From Kordia sp039026955 (GTDB lineage Bacteria > Bacteroidota > Bacteroidia > Flavobacteriales > Flavobacteriaceae), in NCBI GenBank assembly GCA_039026955.1, contig JBCCLH010000014.1, positions 1-64,000 of the forward strand: 64,000 bases of DNA, in the 5' to 3' direction. The translations under genes and the position numbers were made by a program. The notes under the pieces were generated by a model. It saw only the letters and a program-made list of their open reading frames with translations. It had not been told where the DNA came from and did not search any database. Positions 34,030 through 44,108 of the stretch are shown one piece after another. Each line of letters begins with the position of its first letter. The stretch's first letter is position 1.

Positions 34030-35825
34030 GTGCATCAACAGACATCACCAGCGGCGGACTCGTCACCTTTAGCATTACCACAAGCGGAAGTGCTATTCCA
34101 GACGCAATGGACGTACAGTCAATTGACATAGAAAAAGGTGTCAACCGCATCTCCGTAGCCAAAGTAGTCATCATTGATGGCGATCCTTCTACAGAAACCT
34201 TTGAAGTAAGTTCTTCAGATACCTTTGTACCTGGAAATACCATCACGATTGAGGCAGGATATGATTCAGAAAATGATACCATTTTTGAAGGAATCATCAC
34301 CAAACAAAGCATTCAAATACACGGTGCAGAAGGTGCAGTGTTGGTCGTAGAATGTCGCGATGAAGCGGTAAAAATGATTGTCGGACGCAAAAGTGTGACC
34401 TATTCCAAACAAAAAGACAGTGACATTATCAGTACTATCATTGGAAATTACAGTGGTTTGTCTTCAGACGTCACAGCGACTGATACCGAATGGGATGAGC
34501 AAGTGCAATACTATACAACCGATTGGGATTTTATCCTCGCAAGAGCAGAAACCAACGGAATGATTGTTACGACATTGAATGGAAAAGTCTCTGTATTTCC
34601 ACCAGATAATGATACAACTTCAGTGTTGGAAATTGCCTATGGAAACAATATGTTGGAGTTTAGCGCTTCGTTAAATTCGATAACACAATTGGATTCCGCT
34701 ACGGCAACTTCTTGGGATTATACGCAACAAGCAACTACGACTGGAGAAGCTTCCGTAAGTTATTCCGGTCCAGGAAACTTGTCGTCTTCAACACTTTCAG
34801 AAGTTGTAGGATTGTCAGAATATGATTTACAAACTACTGCACCATTAGAAAGTACTGATTTGACGAATTGGTCGAAAGCAGCCTTGGTAAAAAGTGCCTA
34901 TTCCAAAATTCAAGGTGAGGTAAAATTTCAGGGAAGCAACTTGGTTGATCCCGGCAAATACATCACATTGGCAGGTGTGGGCGATCGTTTTAACGGCGAT
35001 CATATCATTTCAACGGTAGTGCATTCCATTGGACATGGAAACTGGGTCACAGAAGTCGGTGTAGGACTGTCTCCTATTTGGTTCACGGAAGAACCCGATG
35101 TCATGGCGCCACCAGCTTCTGGATTATTACCAGGCGCGCAAGGATTGTTCAATGCCACGGTAAAACAGATGTATGAAGATCCAGACAGTCAGTATCGTGT
35201 ATTGGTAGATATTCCTTTGTTTGATCCGAATGGAGAAGGTTTGTGGGCGCGATTAACTAATTTCTACTCGACTTCAGGCGCAGGAGCCTTCTTTATGCCA
35301 GAAGTTGGCGATGAAGTTGTGGTTGGATTTTTGAATGAAGATCCGCGCTATCCGATCATTTTGGGGAGCATGTACAGTTCGTCAAACAATCAACCGTATA
35401 CTGGTTTAGATCCAAATGAAGAAAACTCTCTGAAAGCCATTGTATCAAAATCGGGAATTTACATTCAATTTGATGATGAAAACAAAGTACTCACACTAGA
35501 AACACCTGATAAAAACATGGCAATTTTTAGTGATGAAGACAAGAAAATCACCATCCAAGATGAAAACAACAATAGCATTGTAATGTCTGAAAGCGGAATT
35601 ACCATAAAAAGTGACAAAAGTATCACGGTACAAGCAACGGAAAAATTGACCTTACAAGGTGATCAAGGTGTTACCATACAATCGTCAGGCGGCGATGTAG
35701 AAATCACAGGAATGAACATCAAAGAAACCGCCGATATGGAATACTCCGCAGAAGGAAGCATGACCGCATCGCTTCAAGGTGGAACGGAAACGACTATTAA
35801 GGGTGCTATGGTGATGATTAACTAG
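34026..35825 (+). CDS. VgrG-like spike protein (Pvc8-type)
   Basis: Called from ATG 34026, which overlaps the stop of the preceding gene by ATGA; the frame to 33906 is only overlap. The 599-residue product has a gp27-like region (about 1-330; VNRISVAKVVIIDGDPSTET, TTDWDFILARAETNGM). The gp5-like OB fold and base-V region follow (about 375-470; YRVLVDIPLFDPNGEGLWAR, FFMPEVGDEVVVGFLNEDPR). A repetitive beta-helix comes last (about 495-599; KSITVQATEKLTLQGDQGVT) that forms the trimeric needle. It would be capped by the PAAR protein at 36234. Confidence 0.95.
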   Translation: MSASTDITSGGLVTFSITTSGSAIPDAMDVQSIDIEKGVNRISVAKVVIIDGDPSTETFEVSSSDTFVPGNTITIEAGYDSENDTIFEGIITKQSIQIHGAEGAVLVVECRDEAVKMIVGRKSVTYSKQKDSDIISTIIGNYSGLSSDVTATDTEWDEQVQYYTTDWDFILARAETNGMIVTTLNGKVSVFPPDNDTTSVLEIAYGNNMLEFSASLNSITQLDSATATSWDYTQQATTTGEASVSYSGPGNLSSSTLSEVVGLSEYDLQTTAPLESTDLTNWSKAALVKSAYSKIQGEVKFQGSNLVDPGKYITLAGVGDRFNGDHIISTVVHSIGHGNWVTEVGVGLSPIWFTEEPDVMAPPASGLLPGAQGLFNATVKQMYEDPDSQYRVLVDIPLFDPNGEGLWARLTNFYSTSGAGAFFMPEVGDEVVVGFLNEDPRYPIILGSMYSSSNNQPYTGLDPNEENSLKAIVSKSGIYIQFDDENKVLTLETPDKNMAIFSDEDKKITIQDENNNSIVMSESGITIKSDKSITVQATEKLTLQGDQGVTIQSSGGDVEITGMNIKETADMEYSAEGSMTASLQGGTETTIKGAMVMIN

Positions 35826-36233
35826 GTGTTGGGTCTTGGGTGTTGGGGATTAGGAACTAGGCATTAGGGATTAGTCAAGTGTCAATAACCTTTTGAAATC
35901 TAAACGTCACTTCGAGTGTCCTAAACCATGTGCTGAACTTGATTCAGTATTGATTCAGGATCTATCGAGAAGTACTTGGAAACAAAAATATAGAATGTAA
36001 AATTTTAAATATAAAAGTATTTGGTGATTTAGGAATTAGGTTTTGAGAATTAGGGATTAGTGAAGTACTAATTGCCTTTTAAAAACTAAACGTCACTTCG
36101 TGTGTGCTGAACTTGATTCAGTATCTATCGAGAAGTACTTTGAAGCACAAAAAATCTCAATACTCAATACTAACAGCTCAATACTAATAACCAACAACAA
36201 ACAACTATCAACTAACAACCAAAACAAAAAACC
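35826..36233. repeat. 408-bp repeat-filled gap inside the eCIS operon
   Basis: No gene. Two diverged copies of one unit, about 35866-35977 and 36053-36140, share GGATTAGT(C/G)AAGT, CTAAACGTCACTTCG and GTGCTGAACTTGATTCAG, followed by ATCTATCGAGAAGTACTT. Copy two lacks a short CCTAAACCATG-containing stretch. The same element is at 19913-19961 on the other strand. TTAGGAATTAGG-like strings precede both copies. From 36155 a CTCAATACTAA-type low-complexity tract runs to the PAAR start; its first 19 bases recur at 62001-62019. Confidence 0.75.
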
Positions 36234-36536
36234 ATGCCACCAGCAGCAAGATTAACTGATTTTCACGAATGTCCAATGGAAACACCAGCCGTTCCATCAC
36301 CGATTCCGCATGTGGGTGGACCGATTACAGGTCCTGGAATTCCAACTGTATTAATTGGTGGTTTAGTGGCCGCAGTCGTAGGTGATATGTTGGTTTGCGT
36401 AGGACCGCCAGATACCATTATTGAAGGTTCCGCAACCGTAATGATTGGCGGAATGCCTGCCGCGCGCATGGGCGATTCCACAGCGCATGGCGGAACGATT
36501 CTTTTGGGAGATTTTACAGTAATGATCGGTGGATAG
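36234..36536 (+). CDS. PAAR-domain spike tip protein
   Basis: A 100-residue PAAR protein: MPPAARLTDFHECPMETPAV at the start, then PHVGGPITGPGIPTVLIGG, VGDMLVCVGPPDTIIEGSAT, MPAARMGDSTAHGGTILLGD. His and Cys residues at the conserved metal-binding places should bind Zn or Fe at the sharp tip that sits on the VgrG-like trimer. It has no toxin extension. It follows a 408-bp repeat gap, so may have its own promoter. The gp25 gene begins 8 bp before its stop. Confidence 0.95.
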   Translation: MPPAARLTDFHECPMETPAVPSPIPHVGGPITGPGIPTVLIGGLVAAVVGDMLVCVGPPDTIIEGSATVMIGGMPAARMGDSTAHGGTILLGDFTVMIGG

Positions 36537-36957
36537 AACAACTAACATACAAAAAGAGTTTCTCGGTTCGGGTTGGTCATTTCCGGTGACATTTTCATTG
36601 GAAAATAAGCAACTACAACTGACGAAATACGAAAGCAATATCAATGATATGATCAATTTGATCATGCAGACGACTTTTGGAGAACGTCCATTCTCACCGC
36701 AATTTGGTTCAGGATTACAGACGTTTTTCTTCAAAAAAATGTCGTCAACCTTACAAGGTGAGATTAGAGAAGCTGTAAAAACAGCGCTCTTAAATAACGA
36801 ACCTAGAATCAAAGTACTTGCGGTTGAGGTAGCTTTTGTCGATTTACAAAGTGGATTGGTAGAAGTGACTATCGATTACGAGTACAATCAAACGAATACG
36901 AGACATAACTATGTGTATCCTTTCTACATAAAAGAAGGAACCAATTTACCACGATAA
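36529..36957 (+). CDS. gp25/GPW-family baseplate wedge protein (Pvc9-type)
   Basis: The 142-residue product starts at a GTG (36529) within the end of the PAAR gene; no ATG gives a better start. It contains the gp25 core: GSGWSFPVTFSLENKQLQLT, NDMINLIMQTTFGERPFSPQ, FGSGLQTFFF, plus the C-terminal beta part VEVTIDYEYNQTNTRHNYVY. gp25-like proteins start sheath polymerisation on the baseplate. It ends 3 bp before the J-like baseplate gene. Confidence 0.93.
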   Translation: MDRTTNIQKEFLGSGWSFPVTFSLENKQLQLTKYESNINDMINLIMQTTFGERPFSPQFGSGLQTFFFKKMSSTLQGEIREAVKTALLNNEPRIKVLAVEVAFVDLQSGLVEVTIDYEYNQTNTRHNYVYPFYIKEGTNLPR

Positions 36958-36960
36958 AAC

Positions 36961-39900
36961 ATGAGTCAATTCGATCAACATACCGCCATGATTTCACTAG
37001 AGGAAGCTTTAGTGCCAAGCGCTGGTTTGGTGGATAGCAGGACGGAAATCGACAATTTACGCCTGCTGGTTGACTTTGCCTCATTGTTTAATTTTTACGA
37101 TCGCACCAATACAATTAACGGAAATTGGTCGCCTTTTTTATTGAAAGATCCTGTTTTTTTAGTAGCGTCAATTGCGAAGACTTCATTTCAAAAAGCCTAT
37201 TCGTTATTTATCAATACCTGCTTACAGTTAAAGAAAATTCTAAAGAAAAAAGACAGCGATCAACAACAAAATGTAGAAAATAATAGCAGTTATCTGGAAA
37301 CTTTTATTTCCAATGGTTTTAATCAGTTGTTTGATCAATTGAGTACCGTTTTTCAGACTATTGAACGTTGGTCGCATTATATGTACGAATCGACTTCGAT
37401 GTATAATTTGAAAACCTACATCATCAACAGTATTAAAGATACGTATGGATTGATTTTATGGTCATTGTTGGACTTACGTCAAGATTTGTATTCGTACGGG
37501 CAAAAAAAAGATACGACTATTGCCATTCCTGAAATTCAACCTGTAGATACGTATGTATATGAAAACTACGATAAAAAAGTTTGGGATGTTCACAAAAACG
37601 AATTGCCATATTGGACCGTTCTAGGATTGCCAACCTATCCGTGTGATGGCAGTTCGGACACCAACTCTGACGAACAATGTTTTGATATTTCTTCGCTTTC
37701 GCAAGATGAACTATACGATTCGTTATACGCGACCGGGAAAAAAGTATTTAGCTTTTACAGCAAATGCATTTCGTACGCCGATACGGAAATGAAAACCTTG
37801 GAAGAAACACCAGGAAATTTCCCAGATACTATTTTACTGAGAACATTCACGAGTTTGCTGAAAATTTATCAGAAGCAATTCAACGGTTTATCCAAAAAAC
37901 ATTTACACTTTTACTACCAAGATATTTTAAAACAAGCGGCGAAAAGTGTCACGCCAGATTCAGTATATGCAAGTAGTGCCTTGTCCAAAAAAACGGCAGC
38001 ATATCAATTAGAAAAGAATGTCATTTTCAGTGCAGGAGTCGATTCCGACAAACAACCGATTTTATTTGAAACGACTGATAAAACTTGGCTCAATCCTGCA
38101 AAAATTGTCAATGCATATACGCTTTCGGGTTCACCGGTAGATAAAAGCACAAATAGCGATACTTATTTATCCGAACTTTTTTTAACCCAATTACAACCTG
38201 TAGATAAGGTGACTAAAGATGATAGCGGCGCGATTCAAACATGGAAAACTTTTGGGACGCAACTACCACAAAATACACCAAGTAATACGATGGCACTCGC
38301 TTTTGGTTCGCCAATGTTTTACTTAACCGAAGCTGCTACCAGAACGATTACACTCAATTTTTCACTCAGCAGAAATACATACTCAACTATTTTTAAGAAG
38401 AAGGAAAACGTCACTTTTTATTTTAGTACCGCCAAAGCGTGGTTTGAAATTCCGTCCGATCAAATTACAATCGATTTTTCAACGACTTCGTTCGAATTAC
38501 CCATGACTATTGATTGTGGTATTACGATGACAATAAACTTACAAAAGTCAGATCCTGCCATTACAGCCTTTACGAAAAACCCAGATGGCTATACATGTGA
38601 ATGGCCATTGTTTAAAATTTTATTTCAAGAATTTGCTGCCTTAGCAACGCCACCATTGATTAGCACAATGACAATTGAAGTGGAAGTTGACGGTTTGCAA
38701 AATTTTCAATTGTATAATGATTTTGGACAAGTAAATCCCAAAAAACCTTTTCAATTGTTAGGTGGCACACCAAAAGTGAATCAGCATTTTATGGTGGGAA
38801 ATGCGGAAGTATTTAGCAAACCAACCAACGACATCAATTTTACATTGACGTGGAATCCTTTTGATACTAATTTTGATTTTGGGGATTACTACAAAGAATA
38901 CAATAACTACTTAAGCGGCGCCTACTCAGGCAAAACATTATATGTAAATGAGTTGGATTCGCTCATCAAAAAATTAACCAAATTACAGGATTCATTCTAT
39001 AAAGATATTTCGCAATCTGAAGACAAAATGTTCAAAAGAATTCTGCGTCGTACAAAAGTAAGTCAAGCTACACGACTGATTCAAGACAACTTGGATGATC
39101 TTGACAAATCACTCAAACAACAAACTAAAAAACTAAACAAACAATCTGACAAAGCAGGTAATTTGGTGACTACGATCAATACGGAAAATAGTACGATGAT
39201 CAGTGACATTAAAACTGCGTTAACAAACCTCAGCAGTGCTATTACCAAAGCAAACAAAGTAGATGAAACTACTGTAAATACTACAAAAACTGAGATTACC
39301 AATAGAATTGACACCACAAAATCAACGGTTTCTAAAGACATTGAAGATGCCAAAAACACCGCACTTTCAACCAACATTCAAGAGAAAAAATCATTGTTTA
39401 AAAGAGTGTCAGGCATTTTTAGTTCGAAAGATAATACGGGCTTGAATTCGGACACAAGTGCAACTCCTGCATTTCAATTTTCAAACACGTCATTTTCAGT
39501 AGATTTTCAACGTTTACAAAATGGTGTGTGGACTGACATGAATGATGGCGCCGAAGAAAACTTATACTTTACAGATACTACGGAAGATACGACTTCCATT
39601 CCCGCTTCGCGAGATTTTGATTTTTCAGATATCAATCTCACCGCCGAAGAGGTAGATCCATCTTTACAAGAAACCGCATTGCAACTTTCTGACACAACCT
39701 CATCAGGATTTTTACGAATGAAATTATCAGAACCGATGTATGGTTTTGGTTCGGATTTGTATACAAAAGTTGTGCAAGCCATTGCGTTATTCAATGCAGA
39801 AATTATCGCGGAAAAGATAAAATATACAAAAGATTCACAGACTCTAGTGTCGCCAGCAAACATTCCGTTTGTGCCGATGGTAAGCAGTTTTGAAGGAAAT

Positions 39901-41253
39901 TATACGGCTTCGGTGACCTATGATTTTTCTAAAAATGAACAAAGCTATCCGCTGCAATGTTTTTACAATACACCTTTTACAAATTACAAAGTGTATGATA
40001 CTACTTTAGACGAAAAAATCATCACAGAAAATACAACGATCGGAAGTTCGCCTGAAAGAGATTCAAACGGAAACATTATTCCGCTTACAGGATTGCCTTT
40101 GCTGCCAACGATTGCACCAAAAGGACAATTGCTATTAGAATTACAAGATTTGATTATGCCTGCCAGCGTGAGTTTCTATTTTGAATTGGCACGCGCCTAT
40201 ACTGAAAAAGTACTCACCACAAAAGAAGTAAGCTATTCATACTTAAGTTCAGATGGTTGGAAACCGTTGACAGAAATTTCAGATGGCACAAATAGTTTTA
40301 CCTGTTCGGGGATTATTACAATTTATATTCCAGCAGATATTACCACAGTGCACGATACCATTTCAGGAACAAATTATTGGATCGCGATTGGCACGACCGA
40401 TAATCCAGACAGTTTCCCACAAACGTCGTATCTCAACACCAACGGATTTACTTTGCAACGCATTGTTTCAAAAACGGATTATTCCAAAGTAAAACCACAA
40501 ATTTTAGCGGATGCCATTACAGGTCCGCAAACGGCAATTCCGGAAATTGGAGCAACCGTACAGCCATTTGCTTCGTTTGGTGGAAAAGCGGCAGAAACCA
40601 AAGCACAGATGAATTCGCGCGTAAGCAATCGATTGAAAACCAAAGATCGTTTGGTGACTGCGGAAGATTTCTTTAATACAATTCGATTGGAATTTCCAGA
40701 AGTGTATTATTCCAAAACCATCTATAAAACAGCGACTAAAAAGTCATTTACCTACTTGGTAAAACGTGTGGCCGATGCTTCCGAAACGCATGCCTTTGAA
40801 CCGTTGTTAAGCGAATGTAAAGAACTGGAAATTCAACAATACATTGACGAACGTGTTTCGCCTTTTGTGAATGTTTCGGTAGAAAATTTTGAATTGAAAT
40901 ATGTAAAAATCACGGCAGATATTCAAGTGCAAAGCGATGCAGATGTGACATCAACAGCGAAAGAAGTAAATGACGGAATCAACATTTTCTTGTCGCCTTG
41001 GATTACCAGCGCACAATCACAAATTACGATTGATGATGGACTCAACACAGCACAAATTGCAGCTTTCATCAATACGTACAATAGCATTTTAGAAGTGAAT
41101 AGCATTTCGTTTCAAGTCGGCACGAAAGATTTCACAACAGGAATAATTACGTATGAAGACAGCACGCAAGAAGTAGCTGCAGCAGAAGGAATCGTTTTAG
41201 TTCCATCCTTAAATAACACGACAAAAAATAGTTTAATCACATATCATCAATGA
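36961..41253 (+). CDS. Large baseplate J-like protein (Pvc11-type) with coiled-coil insertion
   Basis: A 1,430-residue baseplate wedge protein. The N-terminal 400 residues are helical and typical of Bacteroidota eCIS Pvc11. The middle (about 440-660) is beta-rich. A segment at about 663-815 is low-complexity and heptad-like (Lys/Thr/Asn/Ser-rich; DDLDKSLKQQTKKLNKQSDK, KTEITNRIDTTKSTVSKDIE) and looks like an inserted coiled coil. The C-terminal region (about 1180-1400) has baseplate-J features (FGGKAAETKAQMNSRVSNRL, DRLVTAEDFFNTIRLEFPEV, DERVSPFVNVSVENFELKYV). In AlgoCIS, large baseplate extensions build a cage round the spike; this protein is long enough for that. It overlaps the next gene by ATGA. 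Confidence 0.92.
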   Translation: MSQFDQHTAMISLEEALVPSAGLVDSRTEIDNLRLLVDFASLFNFYDRTNTINGNWSPFLLKDPVFLVASIAKTSFQKAYSLFINTCLQLKKILKKKDSDQQQNVENNSSYLETFISNGFNQLFDQLSTVFQTIERWSHYMYESTSMYNLKTYIINSIKDTYGLILWSLLDLRQDLYSYGQKKDTTIAIPEIQPVDTYVYENYDKKVWDVHKNELPYWTVLGLPTYPCDGSSDTNSDEQCFDISSLSQDELYDSLYATGKKVFSFYSKCISYADTEMKTLEETPGNFPDTILLRTFTSLLKIYQKQFNGLSKKHLHFYYQDILKQAAKSVTPDSVYASSALSKKTAAYQLEKNVIFSAGVDSDKQPILFETTDKTWLNPAKIVNAYTLSGSPVDKSTNSDTYLSELFLTQLQPVDKVTKDDSGAIQTWKTFGTQLPQNTPSNTMALAFGSPMFYLTEAATRTITLNFSLSRNTYSTIFKKKENVTFYFSTAKAWFEIPSDQITIDFSTTSFELPMTIDCGITMTINLQKSDPAITAFTKNPDGYTCEWPLFKILFQEFAALATPPLISTMTIEVEVDGLQNFQLYNDFGQVNPKKPFQLLGGTPKVNQHFMVGNAEVFSKPTNDINFTLTWNPFDTNFDFGDYYKEYNNYLSGAYSGKTLYVNELDSLIKKLTKLQDSFYKDISQSEDKMFKRILRRTKVSQATRLIQDNLDDLDKSLKQQTKKLNKQSDKAGNLVTTINTENSTMISDIKTALTNLSSAITKANKVDETTVNTTKTEITNRIDTTKSTVSKDIEDAKNTALSTNIQEKKSLFKRVSGIFSSKDNTGLNSDTSATPAFQFSNTSFSVDFQRLQNGVWTDMNDGAEENLYFTDTTEDTTSIPASRDFDFSDINLTAEEVDPSLQETALQLSDTTSSGFLRMKLSEPMYGFGSDLYTKVVQAIALFNAEIIAEKIKYTKDSQTLVSPANIPFVPMVSSFEGNYTASVTYDFSKNEQSYPLQCFYNTPFTNYKVYDTTLDEKIITENTTIGSSPERDSNGNIIPLTGLPLLPTIAPKGQLLLELQDLIMPASVSFYFELARAYTEKVLTTKEVSYSYLSSDGWKPLTEISDGTNSFTCSGIITIYIPADITTVHDTISGTNYWIAIGTTDNPDSFPQTSYLNTNGFTLQRIVSKTDYSKVKPQILADAITGPQTAIPEIGATVQPFASFGGKAAETKAQMNSRVSNRLKTKDRLVTAEDFFNTIRLEFPEVYYSKTIYKTATKKSFTYLVKRVADASETHAFEPLLSECKELEIQQYIDERVSPFVNVSVENFELKYVKITADIQVQSDADVTSTAKEVNDGINIFLSPWITSAQSQITIDDGLNTAQIAAFINTYNSILEVNSISFQVGTKDFTTGIITYEDSTQEVAAAEGIVLVPSLNNTTKNSLITYHQ

Positions 41254-44108
41254 CGCAAGAAAATTACATAGTAGACACACAACTTCCTTTGGAGCTTGAT
41301 TTTAAAGCGCTCAAAGCGGAAGGTCTTGCGTACATTCAGCAACATAGCAGCAAGGAATGGACCAACCTGAATCCGAGTGATCCTGGTGTGACTATTTTGG
41401 AACAGTTGTGCTATGCGTTTACCGAATTGGGCTACTGTGCAAATTTCTCCATGAAAGATATTTTGACCGATCAGAATGGTGATCTTACCGTAGACAATCA
41501 ATTTTATTTACCACAAAATATTTTAACGACTTCACCTGTCACTGTAGACGATTATATTAAATATGTGATCGATAGTGTTTCGAGCGTGAAAAATGTAGTC
41601 ATCACGCCAATTTCATTAGCGTTTCCTTTTGTAAATGGTATGTATGAAGTGTATTTGTTATTAAATCCAAACTACAACAATCCAACAGTAATTGACGAAC
41701 CCGAAAATGAAGCTTTTTCGGTGTTGAATAGTCGACGCAATTTGGGCGAACTCTTCTTGATGCCAAAAGTCTTAACGCAGACGCAATATACGATCAGTGG
41801 AAATTTAGTCTTAAAATCGGGGTATGACTTAACATCAATTTTACCAAAAATGATGCAGTCGATCACGAACTATGTATTTCCTGATGTGACGCAAACTGGC
41901 TATAACAAATTGAAAACTTCTGGCGAAGACACGAACACGATATTCAACGGACCATCCTTAGCAAATGGCTGGATTTCTACGGAAAGTATTCAACCAAAAA
42001 AAGACACGATTCACGCATTTGAAATCACCAAAATCATTCGCGATACGGAAGGCGTACAATCGATCTCGGGTGTTTCTTTTGTGTTGGATGATGATAGTAC
42101 AAGTCAAACTTCTACAAGTAGCGCGACTTGTGCTTCAGATGAAATTTTGACCTTCAATTTTTCCAAATCGTTCTTAAAAACGGCGAGCAATTCAAGTTTG
42201 TTAGTCAGTACACAAGGAAAAGGTTTAAACGCATCTTTAAACACGACTTTACTAGACGAATTGGCAAATATGCAACAAACCGATTCGCAAATTAACGAAA
42301 TCGCTTCTGTGCAAATTGCACCGAGTTTGCCAACCGGAAAATACAGAGAAATATCTAGTTATTATTCCATTCAACATACATTTCCAGAAACATACAATGT
42401 CGGTTTAAACGCTACCAACGACAACATGTCTGACTACCAAATAGCACAATCGCGACAGCTCAAAGGATATTTAAGTTTATTCGATCAAATGTTGAGCAAT
42501 CAGTTTGCGCAATTGGCGAATATTGACAAATTGTTCTCGTTTAAAAATTCCATCACAGGAACACCTTCCGATTTGGAACATTATAACAATATCAAAACGG
42601 CGGAAGAAAAGGCAAATCCAAAATATCCGGTGCCGTTCAAGGTATTTTCACCAACCTATTTTTACCAATCGTTGTATGAAAGTGTACCAAATGTAGAACC
42701 GTTGTTGCGCAACAATAACATTTTTAAATTCGGTCCAATTTCGGAAGATGATTCCACACTTAATCATAACAATTGGTTGAATTATCAAGACGATCCGTAC
42801 AATTCGTATATGTATGGCTTGTTGGTGTATTCGGAAGATGATACGATCAATTTACAACGCCGCAACGACTTATTAGATCACTTATTAGCGCGTCATGGCG
42901 AATCGCCTTTGATCATCAATACGATCATTTATGGCACCGTTTATTCAGGCGATGTGTTGAAAGATCGTGTCATTATTAAAAGTCTATATTTGCAGAATTT
43001 ACAACGTTTATCCTACAACAGAACCAAAGCGTACAACTACATTGGCGCCGCAAAGTTGAGCGATTTTATTCTAAAAATTACCGATAAATTACTGGAGACC
43101 TTAGCCAACACAAGCACAGGAGAAACCTTTTCAGATTTGCAAATATCGCTTTCCAATGTATTGGGACAAACAAACGATAAAATTGCCCAAGCAGAAGCAG
43201 AATATCGCGCAAAGAAAGAACTGCACAAAATATTTACCAAAACCTACAAACCGCAAGGCGTATTTGACGTAGATCGTATCAATAAAGAAGAAGCAATTTC
43301 AAAACAAGATTGCTTGGATTACGCAATGATTTCGTTGAAATTAAGCATGTTACTGACCCTAAAACCATTCTGTATCAATTGTATTCAAGACAGTTTAGAA
43401 AGTACTACTACGGAAACAACTGCTTATCAAAAAAGCGAATTGATTTTATGGTTGATCACAGAACAAAACGGCATGATTACCATTGAAACCAACTTGTTGT
43501 TACAATCGGGACAGTATCTCATATACATTAAGGAAAACAAAGCATCTAACACCTACTATCTCATGCAAATGGCACCAGATTATGTAGATTTCATGGAACT
43601 TTCAGTAGCGTTGAACACGATGAGTTCTACAGATGATATTGCCACATTTTTGACGACGATCAATTCGACCTACACGTTAGAAAAAATAGAAAGTAGTGCT
43701 TGTTCGGATGCGACATTTATCCCTATAGAAAACACCAATTACGAATGGATTGCTTCGGTAAGTTGGAACAATCAAAATACGATGTACATCAACGATGCAT
43801 TTTTTGACAGTACCATGTTGTGGATTTTCCCGAATTACATTCCAGAGCTATTAACGGTCGATTGGCAACATCGTCTCTCCTACTTTATGGACAGTCAGTT
43901 GCCACTGGAGATTTCTGCAAATCCACTATATGCAGATTACGACAATTTAAAAACACTGATCCCACAATATGTTGCTTGGTATAACAACAACCTATACAAT
44001 GCGCATATAGATGACGACACGAAAACCACCAACGCAACCAAATATACGTTGGAATTAATCACGACACTTTTACAAATTTCACAAAACCAATCGTCCACAA
44101 ATGCATAG
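41250..44108 (+). CDS. Second large baseplate protein (Pvc12-type)
   Basis: A 952-residue protein. Its N-terminus carries the baseplate motif NLNPSDPGVTILEQLCYAFT (about 38-57), as in gp6/J-like wedge proteins. Beta-rich segments follow, then helical parts (YRAKKELHKIFTKTYKPQGV near 650) and a beta domain near the C-terminus. The position between the J-like protein and the tape measure equals that of Pvc12/Afp12. It probably pairs with the 1,430-residue protein to form the wedges. The start overlaps the previous stop (ATGA), and the stop overlaps the tape-measure start by 8 bp, so translation is coupled throughout. Confidence 0.85.
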   Translation: MTQENYIVDTQLPLELDFKALKAEGLAYIQQHSSKEWTNLNPSDPGVTILEQLCYAFTELGYCANFSMKDILTDQNGDLTVDNQFYLPQNILTTSPVTVDDYIKYVIDSVSSVKNVVITPISLAFPFVNGMYEVYLLLNPNYNNPTVIDEPENEAFSVLNSRRNLGELFLMPKVLTQTQYTISGNLVLKSGYDLTSILPKMMQSITNYVFPDVTQTGYNKLKTSGEDTNTIFNGPSLANGWISTESIQPKKDTIHAFEITKIIRDTEGVQSISGVSFVLDDDSTSQTSTSSATCASDEILTFNFSKSFLKTASNSSLLVSTQGKGLNASLNTTLLDELANMQQTDSQINEIASVQIAPSLPTGKYREISSYYSIQHTFPETYNVGLNATNDNMSDYQIAQSRQLKGYLSLFDQMLSNQFAQLANIDKLFSFKNSITGTPSDLEHYNNIKTAEEKANPKYPVPFKVFSPTYFYQSLYESVPNVEPLLRNNNIFKFGPISEDDSTLNHNNWLNYQDDPYNSYMYGLLVYSEDDTINLQRRNDLLDHLLARHGESPLIINTIIYGTVYSGDVLKDRVIIKSLYLQNLQRLSYNRTKAYNYIGAAKLSDFILKITDKLLETLANTSTGETFSDLQISLSNVLGQTNDKIAQAEAEYRAKKELHKIFTKTYKPQGVFDVDRINKEEAISKQDCLDYAMISLKLSMLLTLKPFCINCIQDSLESTTTETTAYQKSELILWLITEQNGMITIETNLLLQSGQYLIYIKENKASNTYYLMQMAPDYVDFMELSVALNTMSSTDDIATFLTTINSTYTLEKIESSACSDATFIPIENTNYEWIASVSWNNQNTMYINDAFFDSTMLWIFPNYIPELLTVDWQHRLSYFMDSQLPLEISANPLYADYDNLKTLIPQYVAWYNNNLYNAHIDDDTKTTNATKYTLELITTLLQISQNQSSTNA

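Noticed and set aside
35826..36233. Missing or broken eCIS gene in the gap
   Set aside because: No reading frame with eCIS similarity was found in any frame; the space is filled by two repeat copies and low-complexity DNA.
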